From Scatophagus argus (Eukaryota > Chordata > Actinopteri > Scatophagidae), in contig NC_058514.1 in assembly GCF_020382885.2 (NCBI RefSeq), forward strand, positions 14,432,249 through 14,496,248: a stretch of 64,000 nucleotides of DNA, given 5' to 3'. Below, piece by piece: positions 47,894-61,513 of this stretch; position 1 is the first letter of the stretch; every line of letters begins with the position of its first letter. The position numbers and the translations under genes were made by a program. The notes beneath the pieces are model-generated. The model was not told where the DNA came from. It saw only the letters and a list, made by a program, of their open reading frames with translations, and ran no database searches.

Positions 47894-49954
47894 GTAACTT
47901 TGTTTTTACTTTAACACACTGTTAGATTGACTAATGTTAGTTTTAATGGCAGAATATTTTACATTTATTATATTGGTTTCTGTGTCTGTCGAATAGCAAA
48001 TGACGTATTCAGGTGCAGAGCTTAACTGTTTCAGTGACGTTTACGATTTGTATACGCTGTTGTTTTGACATTTATAGCCGATGGAAATTAAGTTAAAAAC
48101 GACAGCAGTTAATTTATGGATAAACTGTATATTTAGACAATATTTATATGTTCTCTTTAACTAGTTAAAACACTCAAAACCCAATTATCAGGCTAACAAG
48201 TCAAATTTCAGTGCATAACTTGAGGACAACGTTAGCATTGCAAACAGTGCTAGCTTAAATATATTTGTATTTACGTTGTTATGAATGTGTAGCAGTAACA
48301 ACGCTGCTTTGTGCTGTTCTGTACTTTTATATATAACATGGGAAAATGTAACTAAAGCTCTTCTGCATTTGTAACTTTTAACTTTAACGTACCACACGTT
48401 GTACAGCCAGGTTACTACAGCTTCTAAACAATTAATGAGACTGACAACTTATATTCAGTTGATACACTCGGCCCAGCTTGTTTCAATATGGTTTCAGTGG
48501 TCAGACAGAGAGCTCACACTGCCTATTGACATTAGTCCTGTCAAAAGTTATGTAAGCTAACAAGTGCCAGAAAAGAAATTGGACTTCAATTGAAAGTCAA
48601 CTATAACCTTACGCTTCATAAGTGTATTTAATTGCAGTAATATATGCGGTAATGGTTGCTTGCTTAAGTTCAACAACAGTAAAATTTCATTAGTCTTACT
48701 TCAGTGGAACATTTCAATGTCCAGCGATGACCTCAATGCTGCATGAAGTTTACCAGATATAGAGACACTGAATATCAGCACAAAAATTGTTCTTCAGGAA
48801 TGAAACAAAGCACACATGTGAAGCCTTCATCCAAGTTAGTGAACTCTGTGAAACTTTATATAGACTGTGGTCATATAGACTGTGGTCATCAACACAAGCA
48901 AACTAAAAGAAATTTCTTTCAAAGTTGGTCTTCTACATTGAGCTTGTAATCACACCCAAACCCTGAGGGAAATCTTAGGCTAATGTTAGTGGCTTTTGAT
49001 CCCCTTGAGCTCGGGCCTGGTCTGCAGTCTCTAATCCAGCTGGCAGGAGGACCCGCTGACTGACAAGATTGATAGGTTCTAGTGCTTTGTGTTTTTCTTT
49101 TCAATTAATTAGGTATAACAACGCCTTTTAATTTTAGCCTCCTAATGTATGATATCACAGAGCAGGCCTGCTTCGCGGCGATGTGCGTGGAAAGTCTTAA
49201 AATGTTAAATTTGTCCCTTATGGAACCTCATCGACGCCCTCATCGCACATTTTTAAAAGGCAGTGAGTCTGTAATTACAGACAGATGCACATGAGAGGCA
49301 GGGAGTGAATGGTTGCATCTTGTGCACCCAGTGTTTACTTCACTCTAACACTTCTTCTTAGCTGTTGATGTTTGTGTCCTGTGGCCACAGCCCATCAGAA
49401 AAAGTCCGAAGGCATGGCGCCCGACACATTCCTTTGGGTATTAGTCTGCCCTGTTGTTTAGACCGACCTCTTTTGCATTGTTTTTTTTTTTTTGGTTTGG
49501 AGGAGTGGTTTTCAATAAATCCAGTCATACATGTTCTTAAAGGCAGATGCAGTTATTGTAATGTGTGTCAAGCGACTGTCAACCCAAAACCCAAAGACTC
49601 TTCATTTACTGTCATAAATGACAAAGAAAAGAAGCAAATCCTTACATTTGAGAAGCTGCAACCAGTGTGACATTTTTTCTTGAAAAATAACTGAAATGAT
49701 AATTCTATCCTCAAAGCAGTTGGTGATTCATTTTGATAGTCTAATCGATTGATGGTTGCAGTCCTAAGTTACACACATTTCCACTTGGTGCTTCCTGCAG
49801 GTGGAAATGCAGTTTTATGGTCATCTTCCTTTGTGAATAAGGACTGAAAAAGCTCTTTGTTTCAAAGCCCTAATCAGAACATATTAGAGCAGTAAGTAAG
49901 TAATCCTGTCTCAGATGTTTCAGCCTCCCATATCATCTCTGTATCTGTCCTCAG
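47894..49954 (+). other. csrp2: Likely csrp2 first intron
   Basis: Ends in CTGTCCTCAG at 49954. Contains a short tandem duplication (TATAGACTGTGGTCA twice, about 48858-48887) and a T-run near 49482. No other gene recognised. Confidence 0.4.
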
Positions 49955-49965
49955 AACCGCTAACA

Positions 49966-52900
49966 ATGCCAAACTGGGGAGGAGGCAACAAGTGTTCAGC
50001 GTGCCGTGGGACAGTTTACCACGCTGAGGAGGTGCAGTGTGATGGCAAGAGTTTCCATAAATGCTGTTTCCTCTGCAGTAAGTTTGACACCTACACTTCA
50101 CGTTCATGTTTAAAGGACCGTAGTTTTTGCATGTTTAAGCCCTTTAAGGAAAGACTAAATATATTTAATTTCACTGCTAACCTTTTTTCAAAATGTACTT
50201 CATATTTTTCTGTTTATTTCCTACCATCAGACAGCCACTGAAATTATTTTTAAATGCATTATCAGGTTTAGCTTGGGAAAACAGTTTTATGATTTCTGCT
50301 GTCTGTTTGGAGAATGTGGCCATTTACCAGGGATGGTAAACAAAGACCAGTGAGGTGCATTATGGGAAGTGTAGGATCCTGTGGTCTTTGGATCTTGCTT
50401 AATGCTATTAGGGACTAAAAGGGACATCTCAACCTTTGCTGCTTTGAATAGGAAAAAATTGTCTCTTGTGAGTCCCAATACAGAAGTCACTGGAGTACCC
50501 CTTTAAATTGTGTTCTTGTAACATGGCAATGAAGAGAGACTGTTTGGAAATCTTTTGTTTGGGGGCAGATGTGGCTTAGAGGTTGGAGAAGCGGCTTGTG
50601 ACCGGAGGGTTGCTGGTTCAATTAATCAACCCCCCCCCATTTTAACTGCCCCCATTTGCTCCCCGGGCGCCTGAAATGGCAGCCCGCAGCTCCTATGTGT
50701 TTCACTGCATGTTGCATGTGTGTGCTCAATCAGTGATGGGTTAAATGTAAAGAAGAATTTCGATGTATGTAAAAATATTCTGACAATAAAGGTTTGAAGT
50801 TTACTGAACACTGATGAGAGGCCAAAAAGCAGCTTATTCAAAAACCTGGAAATCAAACATTGAGAAAACTTGTGAGAAACCTGTTGATGACCTTGTGACG
50901 AGCTTTTGTTATGTCTTTGGTTCAAGCTGCAGATGAAAGTTCAGGGATGGAACTCATTACGGGGTGAGTCAGGAGCAAGACTGGTGGACTCAGTTTGACC
51001 TCTCCTCAGTGGGAGCTTGTACTGACATTTCTCTGACTGGAGTTCACACTGAATTATTGTCAGTTTGTCAGGTGGGTGGGTGGCCTGTCCTGCTTCTGAA
51101 CCATCCTATAAATGTCAGATGTTCCAGCAAAGACCTTGCATGGAGACCAGAATTATGCAAACATGTTCATTTAGCTGGTATCAAGAAGAGACCAAAAAAA
51201 TCTAAGACACAAAAGATGAGTTTATTTGTTCCGGCTGGTTGCATAAAAAGCGGCTTTGTCTGACACTCCTACAGAGGAGATGGTGAGCAAGGAGAGTTCG
51301 TGTCCTTGGCTCTCAGTTTGGAGTTTCCCTCAGTTTCTCAGTTTGACATTCAAAACTTTTAATACATTATGAATGGCAGCTACATAGTGACAGAAATGTC
51401 ACACAGTTACGAACAGCATCTGTTTTGTCTCGTACTACACTTTCTGTGGCTTTATCTTCTATTTGCCAGTGGCAGTGCATAGAGATAGACGAGTGAACGG
51501 GAACTGGAAATACCTCAGAGAAATCCTAACAATTGCAACAAAGATGGTTAAAGGAATATGAGGATTTAAGAACAGTTTGGACATACAGAAATCTTTGAAC
51601 AAGCTCGCAGATCTTTCATTTTGAAATATTTGGCCAAGAGATCAGAGAGACAAGAGTAAAGACATTTGTTTTCCAGCTAGTTGTGTGAAATCTTAAACCA
51701 GTATCAGACGGTCACACAGTGTAGGCCAGCGTGCGAAGAATTTGGTTAATCCCAACAGCCCTTGTGCAATCTTAAGCTGCTGCGATGTTTTTATTTTTTA
51801 GAAATGGTGCATTCTTCATATAATACAAACCTGCTAAAAATGGATTTCTCTAAAAGCTAATGTTTAAATCTAATTCTCAAGTGCAAGTCTTAGTACCAGT
51901 AGTACCAGTTCAGGAGTAAAAACTGAAGAGAAAGAGAAGGGCAAGCACTGAAAACATTTTTTTTTGTGCAGAGGTGTAGGAGGCTGAAGTGTCAGTTGAC
52001 CTCAACTGATGTGTAAATGATCAGTAGTGTGTGGAAGTAGTGAAAGCACTTGGAATTTTATTGAAAGCGTTGGTGAAGAAATCTTATTCAGCACAACCAC
52101 TGTTAAAACACAACTTACTCCAACTGCTTTCAGTTTTGTACACATAAACTTGGCACTGATTTCCTTTTGAGACTTTTTTCTTTGTTTGGTGCACGACGAT
52201 ACCATTTCACTTATGTAAATACTTGTCCCTGTGTGTCCTCAGTGGTCTGCAGGAAGGGCTTAGACAGCACCACACTGGCTATTCATGACCAGGAGATCTA
52301 CTGCAAGTCCTGCTATGGGAAGAAGTACGGCCCCAAAGGCTATGGGTACGGTCAGGGTGCGGGGACGCTCAACATGGACCGAGGAGAGCGACTGGGAATC
52401 AAACACGAAGAGTAAGCTGGGCTGCTGAGTGTATACAGTACTACGATGCAGAGGTTCCAGTCACTGTGACTGATTACGTCAGCCAAAATACCACCAAAGT
52501 TATCTGTTTTTCACAAGTCATATGTTTTAATATTATTCCACTCTTCCTGTTTGTTACTTGCTGTGCTGTGTCAAAGCCGTGTCGGCATTGCTGCTCCAGC
52601 TCTGAAATGTTTCCATCTAATGGGATGATAAAACAGCGGTTTAAGATGCAAAAAATTAGACACAGCTTAACAATAAAAGCCCTGCAGTGCTGCCAGGAAC
52701 CACAAAATTACTTTAAATTTGACTCTGTTTCAATAGAATACAAATAACATATTGAAATGTCTGAAAAAGGGATCATCCGCTCACTTAATCGCACATGTTT
52801 TTGCTGTGAGGTCGACGTGGTCACTGAGTTTGGTGGTGCCGACCTCACTGTGTGTAAGGATGTGTGTAAGTTGTGGCTGTTGACCCTGACAGTGCTGTTG

Positions 52901-55900
52901 TCTCCTAACAGCATGCATTCATGGTGCTGAACTTGGAAACGGTTCTCAAATACATAAACTTGGAAAAAAGATACTTTGTGAAAGGAAATGTCAAATATAA
53001 AGCATCTTTCCAGCGTAACAGGAGAACGACATGAATGTGAGTGAGTGGGAATAGCTCAGTGACTGGCTAGAAGGCAGTAAGAGATGGATGGCTTTGTTAA
53101 AAGAGAGATTGTTTGGTAAATGTAACAAGTTTGGCTCTTGTTAGCTCTTAGTGTTGCCTTTGACTCAGTTTGACTTGGACATTGTTTGGAGACTTGTGCA
53201 TGCAGTAAGTGCTCAGCATTCAGACTTTTTCTGTTGCTTCAAGAAACTGCACTTTACTGTACCTCTATGGCTCATTTGAGTTGTGGTGTCCCTCAAGGCT
53301 CCAGCCTTGGCCCCTTCTGTTTTCTGCATATGAGCTTATTAGATCGTGATGTCTTTGACCATTTCTATGCTGACAGCACGTAATTACACCTGCTGCTAAC
53401 ATTATTCTCATATTAACCCTCTCATCTGCTTTTATGTTCTATTGAAATGACTTTTTAGGGGCACAGTCTAAATGCCAGTAGTTTGGAAGGATGAATAAAC
53501 ATGTCAGAATATGTCAGAAGTGTACATGAAAGGCTCTGCTCTGCTCCTGCTTCTGCCCTCCCCTGCATCCTTTTCTGTTTCCTCCTGTCTGAACCACGAA
53601 GCTTGGAGAGAGTACGTAAACCTCGACAGGAATACTGGCATACGGCCGGCCTCTTTATCGAATCCAGCTTGGCAGCAGCTGGTTTTGGTGAACAGCGTAA
53701 ATCCAAGAAGAGATAAGTCAAAGGCTGAGATTCAGAGTGATGATCAAAGAGTTTAATACATCATCTAAACTAAAGGCCAGATTTGTTACTTTCAACAAAC
53801 TTCAAACATGGAATGGAACGGCTCTACTTTCTGGGCACTCGCACTGCAAAGTTACACCCACCTCTGAGATCTGAAGAGAGTGTAGATGTGTATGATGTGA
53901 AAGACCCCCCAAAAAAAACAGGAAAACACAGACCCACACACGGCAACCCAGAATGTTTACTGCTGCAACCAGACGTCAGGTGACGACTGTTATGAAAGAG
54001 TTTATTATGCAACTAGCAGGATCTCGCTTTCCCTCCTCTCTCTCTCTCTCTCTTCTGCCACAAAGGGCCTCATTCAGGGGCCACTGGGGCTGGCAGTCAC
54101 CCTTCGATAAGCACCGCTCCAGGGCCCCAGTGTGCCCCGCTCTCTTTCCCATCCCATTGGCTGAGGACAGAGGGATAGCAGAGGAGTAGGATGTGCCAGG
54201 TTTAATTCTGTCTTTTTTGTTCTTCATTCTTTTGTTTTTCATTCCAAAGTCTGATATCCAACAATCAGAGTTATTTTCTGTGATTGTTACTTAGAAAGTT
54301 ACTTTTTAAAGGATCAATTTCAGATGACAAAATAGTCATATATTTAGAAACTAGATCGTTTCGACTTTTAGACTTACTTAATAATGTTGACTGTTGAATT
54401 CACGTTTCTTTATGCTTCTGTTCCCATCAGGACACAGACCCACAGGCCGACCACCAACCCTAATCCATCCAAATTTGCCCAGAAGTTTGGAGGTTCAGAG
54501 AAATGTGCCCGCTGTGGAGACTCTGTGTATGCAGCTGAGAAGATCATGGGTGCAGGCAAGGTGAGGGTTTCATCCAAAGCATCTCTCAGTAAAGTAATGC
54601 GTTCATAATAAAGATAATTTGTTTTGCCATGTTTTGTTGAGCTCTCGTGTCACCCATCTTTGTTTACAGTCAGTGGTATGGCCTCATGGAGCTCCTAGCA
54701 TGACTGCAGACTGAGTTTTGTCATTTGATACTGGTTTAAATAATAAACAGATAATAATATTCTGACGTAAATGACTCACTGTTAATCTCTGTGTCTAGGT
54801 TATAGTAAACACATCAATCTGAACAGACAATGAAGCCGGAAAGACGTGTTTACTAAACAAAAACACACTTTGGATATGGTATGCGCTGTCAGGCTTTGAA
54901 CTGAGGCTTCTGTCAAGATATCAGCCAAGTCGTCTATGTGCCTTTTGCTAGCAGAGTCAAGTTGCAAAAGTGATGACTCTTGGCTATGGCGAGGATTCAT
55001 TTGTTGTCATGACAACGTTAACAGAGAGCGTACAGCGAGGCTGAGCCTGGTAATCTGATCTTATACCACAGACCTAAAGAATGCGCTCCTGCAATTATTC
55101 TGCTGTTTCTCGTTCACACTAATGACTAAACTTCATACGTTCCACAGGACTGAAGCGTGTGGCTCGCGTTGGACGTTACAGAACAATAATTATATACAGT
55201 TTTACCATGATCAGCCCCACCAGAAATCAAACCTCTGACCCAATCAGTGCTGCTTCATTGAACTCCACGGGACCACAGTCTGCATCACAGGCCACAGGAG
55301 TGAAACAGTTTTTTTTTTTTACAATGCTGAGCCACATGCAGGAGTTTCGGTGTGGTCTCTGCTAATGAGAGAACGCAAATCCTGTTTTTCTGATTGAAGC
55401 CGTTCCTTCACATTTGGTATTGCCGACAGCTGGCGTTCATCGAAGCAGCCAGGCCTCCTGGACGCCGGGGTTCTGGCAGTTGTTGTTGACACACAGATTT
55501 ACAGTAGATGAAGTCATGAGGATGTTTGGTTCTGCGGAGGACCATCAATAAGTCTCAGAGCGTGAAAACCTGTCCGCGGAGGAGCAAAGATTTGTGTTGG
55601 GAGTGGGCCGTTTCCTGTCTCCCAGCGCATGTGGATTCACACATGTGCTGATTTATAGCAGGTGATGTCATTGGGCGGAGAACTGTTAATGTGTTTCCTA
55701 ATGGGAGGAAATGTGCACTCATTGGAGAAAGTATAACCTGTAATTTTCAGGATAATGGAGACATTCAGAGATGCTCCAGGGCTGATGGAAAACTGAGCTG
55801 CTTTGATGGGATTTGATGAAGGAAATGGTGACATGTGATCCAAGACACATCTGCAGTTATCAGCTGTAAATAACTGCTGGGACAACATCTCTCTTTTTTT

Positions 55901-58388
55901 GGCTCACTAGAGTTTTGTTTTGACTGTCCAAACCCACCACTGTAGGTATAAAATTAAAATTCTCTCTCTTTCTCCTCATAGCCGTGGCATAAGAACTGCT
56001 TCCGGTGTGCAAAGTGTGGCAAGAGCCTGGAGTCGACCACTCAGACTGAGAAAGAGGGAGAAATCTACTGCAAAGGTGAGATGACCCTGTGTGAAGCATT
56101 TCAAAACAGCATCACAACAGAATGTTTCTGCTACAGCTTTGATACCACAGGCTGAAGGAATGTGCTACAGTAACTTTGGGCTGGTTTTCAACCAGAAAAA
56201 TGAATGGCATCGACGTCAGCCTCAGCTGTACTTTGGCTGTGGTCCAACAGTCTTTTCTACTTTGCAACTTCCGTACTGAGTGAAATGACCTGGAAGTCTC
56301 TTCAGTAGCAGCCATGACAAAGGTGCTTCAGTGCTTCCTTATCTCCTTTAGCTTAGCATACACTGGACCATCCTCTACAAAAGGGAAGGATAATGCCACC
56401 CCACTAGTCCTCAAGTCAGATTCTCCTTACATCTTGGCTCTTTCCAAATTCTTCTTTACATTGGCCCTTGATTTCAAGGTGTTTTCCTTCGAAGTCGAGT
56501 GTTTAGGAAAAGATGATGGGACAAAATTCTGACTGTTTGCCTGCAGCTCTCAGGCTTGTTACAGCTCTTATTAACTTACGCTGAGAGAAGCTTTACGAAC
56601 CAAACACAACAACCTTTCTGAGTGAAGATCAGGCGGACCAAAGTGTAGGTACAAGGACAATCACACTGTGAGAAGTCAGCCTGAACAAAATTATACTTAG
56701 GTGACTTGACCAGCAGTTTGATTTTTTTTTTTTCATCATCAGTCAGTCCACAGCATTATGCAGGGAACAGCTGAGTCACTACAGGCAGCTGATGCATCAA
56801 AGAAAGCTGAGCCATTGGGATGCTTCTTATCTCTGATTGTGGTTTTAGGTTTTGTCGAGCCCAGCTCATGCAAACAAAGCTCGGCTGTGTAGAACTCCAG
56901 TAAACCCCTCTGGACGGACTGGCTCTCATGTAACAGTCCCTCGAAACGAAACACACATACGCAGGCTCCGTGTAGGTACTAGTTGTGGTCCCAGATGAGT
57001 GTTATCTAACATGTAGTGAGTCGGGTTGGCTGGACGAACGGCCTTGTCAAGCTAACAGAGCTGCTTACTGTCCACCAGACGTCAGTGGGCAGAAACATTT
57101 CTCTCAGCACAATGAGATGGGATGGTTTGGTTAAACAAGAAACACACACACACACGGAAACAGACATAAACACAGCAACACACACAGACGTCAGCAGATG
57201 GATGTTTGCTGAATGTCATCATGAATCCTTGTACTGATGAGGAGGAATGTTGCATCTCAGCTCGAAACGCAAAAGGCTCGACTCTGCTGCTGCTATCCAT
57301 CAGTGGCTTTAGACTGCAGCATTAGCAGCGGGATATTGTTTCTCTCCTCGTCAGCATTTGGAAGACAGATGTGGATGGCAGACCTGAGATGTCACGTTTG
57401 CACTGGGAAACAAAAGCGGTTTTGTTTAAAATCGGGGAGTGTTTTTTTTTTTTTTTATTTTAACAAAAGGTTAGAAATTCTGCACAGCAGCGTTTGACCA
57501 CAGCCTGAGTGGTCTAAATTTAAACCTCACATCATTGGATGTGGGAAACTGCATGTGGACACACACACGGTTTGATCCATGTTATGTACATTCATTTCCT
57601 GGCGACTTTAACCTTAACTACTGACCAACAGGGTCAACAGGGCTGCAACAGCTGATTATCCTCGTGTTGTTTTGATTAATCTGTTGAGCATTTTCTCAAT
57701 TAGGCATTTAATTTTTGGAATGGAAATGTCACAAAATGCTGAAAAAATGTTGATGACTTTTTTCAAAAGCCAAAGGTGACATTATGTATTTTGATTTGTC
57801 CACAACCCAGACACACACCAGTTCAGTCATAAAGAAACAAGAAAACATTCACAGTTAAGAAGCTGAAATCAGATAATTTGAATAGTTAGTGATTCATTTT
57901 ATAGTTGACAGCTAATTAATTAATTGACTAATTGTTTCTACTCAACTAATTGTTTTGATTTATTTAATAAAGCTGGGAGGACCAGACAAAACTAATGTCC
58001 TCACAAAACTGGTTAAAAGAAAAATGAATCCACACAAAGACAGCGAAAGAAGCACACGCACACACACACAGGTGTTTCACATTGTGGCAGTTTAGACCCT
58101 GACTGAAGCTCAAAGCTGTGCTGGAATCCCGTGCGAACACCAGGTGTAGCTCACCTCAATATGCTGGAATAAACCGTTAATATATAAACCGCTGATGTCA
58201 TCATGCGGTGGGCGGTTTGCCGACATCACATTACATTTCCTCAGTAATGTAAGGATGTAGTTTTGCAGCTCGTTAATTTTTGTTCTTATTATTTGTTCTT
58301 TCCCTCCACAGCGTGTTACGCCAAGAACTTCGGGCCCAAAGGGTTCGGTTACGGCCAAGGAGCCGGAGCTCTGGTTCACGCTCAGTGA
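49966..58388 (+). CDS. csrp2: Cysteine and glycine-rich protein 2 (two-LIM CRP2)
   Basis: Five coding exons: 49966-50077, 52243-52411, 54431-54560, 55982-56075 and 58312-58388 (TGA). They sum to 582 bases and 193 residues, the normal length of CSRP2. The start [10 protein letters not shown] has A at -3 and is the known CRP start. LIM1 (about 10-61) shows CSAC, HKCCFLCMVC and CKSC, followed by the basic KKYGPK nuclear signal and a Gly-rich [12 protein letters not shown]2 (about 119-170) shows [14 protein letters not shown] and [18 protein letters not shown], ending ALVHAQ. All zinc ligands appear intact. CRP2 is an adaptor in smooth muscle, mesenchymal and stellate cells that bridges actin/alpha-actinin/zyxin and, in the nucleus, SRF and GATA factors. 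The residue before CYAKNF is Ala (split codon, exon 4/5) where mammals have Gly, a conservative change. The gene lies between e2f7 and zdhhc17, as in human. Confidence 0.98.
50562..50793 (+). mobile_element. tRNA-derived SINE in csrp2 intron
   Basis: The head GATGTGGCTTAGAGG resembles box A and GGTTGCTGGTTCAAT resembles box B. The middle has CTCCCCGGGCGCC, and the end has GATGGGTTAAATG, GAATTTCGATGTATG and GACAATAAAGG, the usual tail of a fish SINE distinct from that at 23781. It is in gene orientation. Target duplications were not clear, so the ends are approximate. Confidence 0.75.
50800..52242 (+). other. csrp2: Rest of csrp2 intron (coding exon 1 to 2)
   Basis: No coding sequence or recognised repeat beyond the SINE. 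T-rich acceptor region ends in GTCCTCAG at 52242. Confidence 0.5.
53240..53385 (+). pseudogene. Reverse-transcriptase relic of a LINE in csrp2 intron
   Basis: The frame reads [17 protein letters not shown] and then DHFYADST. This is the GVPQGS-LGP motif and a decayed YADD box of a non-LTR reverse transcriptase, at their normal spacing. The second catalytic Asp is replaced by Ser, and flanking sequence no longer reads as RT. It is an old dead fragment in the intron 52412-54430. Confidence 0.75.
54036..54053. repeat. (CT)n tract in csrp2 intron
   Basis: About nine CT units. The following ~130 bases are GC-richer than the surrounding intron, with no frame of interest. Confidence 0.85.
54561..55981 (+). 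other. csrp2: csrp2 intron (coding exon 3 to 4)
   Basis: GT-AG bounded (GTGAGG, CTCATAG). Short T-run at 55311. No repeat family recognised. Confidence 0.5.
56076..58311 (+). other. csrp2: csrp2 intron (coding exon 4 to 5)
   Basis: GT-AG bounded (GTGAGA, CTCCACAG). Contains short CA runs near 57145 and 58055 and a T-run near 57441. No gene recognised. Confidence 0.5.
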
Positions 58389-58483
58389 CGGCTCAACTGG
58401 ATCAGACAATCGCACCGTCACACATGAACATCATCCAGCCCTTTTCTTTTGTTTTCTTCCTTAAATGCTTTTGTGTTGAAACA

Positions 58484-58489
58484 AATAAA
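58484..58489 (+). terminator. csrp2: csrp2 poly(A) signal
   Basis: AATAAA lies 96 bases after the csrp2 stop. A T-rich stretch follows at about 58515-58535, as expected downstream of a cleavage site. This gives a short 3' UTR. Confidence 0.65.
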
Positions 58490-58649
58490 AACATTAACAA
58501 ACCACCTGTTCACATTTGACTGTATTTTATTATTAAAGCCATTAAAACTGAACCATGCCCATATGTTTACATCTGAAGCGGAGTTACAGTGATGTCTGAA
58601 GGTGGGCAGAGAGGCACTGGAGATGATTATGTGCTTTATCTTTTTTTAA

Positions 58650-61513
58650 TTTTTTTTTTTTTTTTTTTTTATTATTTTATTATCCCATATGGTGAGGTGA
58701 GACACAACAGAGACTTGTTAGGCTGCTGGAAGAACTAGTGAGGACTGAAATGGCTTTGAATTCATGTCCTGGATGAGCTGACCTCTGCCCTAAAACAAAT
58801 GAAAGAACACTCGCCCACATTGACCTCCAGTCACTTAAAAAGGCATAACTAGAACACAAGTGGTTAGCTACTGGTACTGATATGAAACCTACAGCCAAGT
58901 CACGACCTTTGACTTTTAAAGCACGCAAAAAGTAGCTGCTGTGTGCCGTCTTTGCAGGGCAGGTGTGACATCAGTGGTTGTTTAGCGAGATGGGGGAGAG
59001 TGACATGTGGGATGGTGACGTGATCGTCCCCTTCTGATGATGCAAACATGAGGCCCAAAAGTTTCAGAGGCCTTAATGTCATATAACCTCCCTCTATCCT
59101 TAAAACTATTGCAGGATCACATTTCAGCTTTTAGAAAACAAAACAAAAAAGAAAACTGGCGTCTGCCTTATTTCTCTAGTGTCTTTGATTTACAATTTGT
59201 ACATCCAGTGGTATAACAAACCCAGCGGCATATGACACGGAAATTAAAAAAAAAACAAACAAACAATCAAAAAAAAAAAAAAACACTTTAGGATGACTAC
59301 AGAGTTCACAAGCATGGAACATTCAAATATATTACACACTTGTACAGGAAGGCCAGACTGGAAATCTGGCAACCTGAAAGAAAACTTCCACTTAACACAC
59401 ACTTGGATTTGAGAGGAAAAAAAAAAAAACAAAAACAGACAAATGAACGTAATTTAGAAAAGTACTTGCAGATACTTAACATTCACTATATACAGACACG
59501 TGGCTTGCCGAGCTGTCACCATGGCGATGACAAGGAGGGGGGGGGGCGTTGTCAGGTTGACAGGGGACGGCGAGTGCCCAGCCGTCCCGAGCATCATACA
59601 TGCATTGGAAGGGGTCTTTTTTTTTTTCTTTTTTGGTGGGGGGGGGGGTTATGTAGGGGTTAAAATGCCTATAGACAGCAGTGTCGGACATCACAAAAAG
59701 CTACAGTCATACACTTGGAGTATAGTCACTTGATTTCTTTCTGTTTAATTGTTTGGAAGAAATCCTCCAAACTCCAAAAAAAAAAAAAGTTTCCAGGAGC
59801 ACCTTCGACTAACACTGACGCAAAGAAAAAATATGGAGAAAGATATTGTTTATGTACAGATGCACATTCTTTACACTCCAGTCCATCCTGCTGCTGCTGC
59901 CGCTGCAGGGCCGACTGTCCGGGTGGGGAGGGAGGTCCAGACAGGAAGTGATGGGAGTTGGCCATGTCTGATTGGCCCCCCCCTCCTCCTCCTCTCTGTA
60001 AACAATGGAAGTGTCAGTGTGAAGCGGCGCTGCTGGGCCCTTGTGTTCAGTAATGGCCAAAAATGAAAACTCACTAACAACAAAACAAACAAACAAACAA
60101 AAAAAATAGGATCAGTGCAATGTTGTAGGCAGACAACAGACAAAAATAAGACTTTACAGCTTGTTGAGGAAAAAAAAAACCCAAAAAAAAAACCACACAC
60201 GCACACACGGAATGAACCTTTCTTGTAAACTTGTCCGTCCTGCTGCTGTGACCTTTTTCTTAACGCTGCTGTTAATAAATACCTGTCTTCTATATAGAGT
60301 CCTATGGTACAGTTCCCCAGGTTTCCATGTCCAACAGCTACAGGTGCTTGTGTAAGAACTTCTTCGCATAAAAACTTATTCAGCTAAAAATGATGTCGGA
60401 TGTAAAAATGATGGCGCTAGAACATACTTTATCTATAAATAGTTTTAAAATAAATATACCTGTATCACATTGTCTGTAGGATATTTTCTGTCACGTCTAC
60501 AGTGGTGGAGGGCTGGAGGAGTCCCGATTCATGCACTTGATGCTGCGTTAATACTGCACGAAAACCGTTTTCTGGTTGGTTTACTTTGCCAAACAAACAA
60601 CGAACAAAACAGTCCAAAAACTGAAGTGGATGCAGCTTTATTTCAGCAGGCGACAAGTTGGACTCCTCCAGCGGCTCCAACACTTTCCTCTGATAAGTTC
60701 AACTATGTTGGCAAATCCTCATCAGCTCGACTCCAAATTCATCACGGTGCAAAATCAAGAACTTAAAAAGACATTCCCTTATCTCGATGATAAATTTATG
60801 GTTTTAAAAAAACAAGCAAATAACTTTCCTTCAGCTTTCCTGGCCACCACAGTTAATTATCACAGGAACAGCATAGTTCCTGAACCAACCAGAAATAATA
60901 ATTTAAAAAAAAAAAAAAACAACAAACAGGGCACATCAACAGGGACACCATAAATACGGACATAAAGAGGGAAGGGGAAGAGAGCGATACTGCCACTTTA
61001 CGGCGCTGCTGTCTCTGCAGTGCCATGTCTCCGGTACAAACAGAAAAGCTTTTATTTTGTAATTCCTCTCGTCCGTCAGCCCCTCTCCTCTCCGTTTGTG
61101 CCTGGCAGCAACGCACCGTCCAAAGGGCTCGGGAGAAGAGACGAGGTGGAGGGTGGTGGTACAGTAATGATGTTGTAGAATAGTAGTATTAGTAGTAGTA
61201 ATAGTAGTAAAGGTGGGTGGAGTGGGGTGGGGGATGGGCAGGGCGCCGTGTTGGTGTGGTGTTTCCCTCTGGAACAGCATGCTTGTCCTGGCTGATTTTT
61301 GAGTCTTTTGATCGGTGAGGGAAAGATGGTCCCCAAAAAAAATAAAATAAAATAAAATAAAGCGCTCCCGGGAACAGCATCGCTCCGATATGAACGCAGA
61401 GGGGCAGGGGGGAGGGGAGGGCAATCCTTCCAAAACTTCCTTCCACTTGGTGACGCTCGACTCCCCTCCGCTCCCCCCTCCTCTTCTTCTTATTCGTTCT
61501 CTCCTTCCTCTTC
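58650..61513 (-). other. zdhhc17: Likely zdhhc17 3' UTR
   Basis: Minus-strand sequence after the zdhhc17 stop at 61514. It is rich in homopolymers, AAATA repeats (61335-61362) and G-runs (59526-59547, 59636-59648), with no further coding exon. An AATAAA on the minus strand (58681-58676) just before a long A tract is a candidate end, which would give about 2.85 kb. The length is plausible for this gene but unproven. Confidence 0.45.
61335..61362. repeat. (AAATA)n microsatellite
   Basis: A run of A followed by about four AAATA units, in the putative zdhhc17 3' UTR. Confidence 0.85.
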
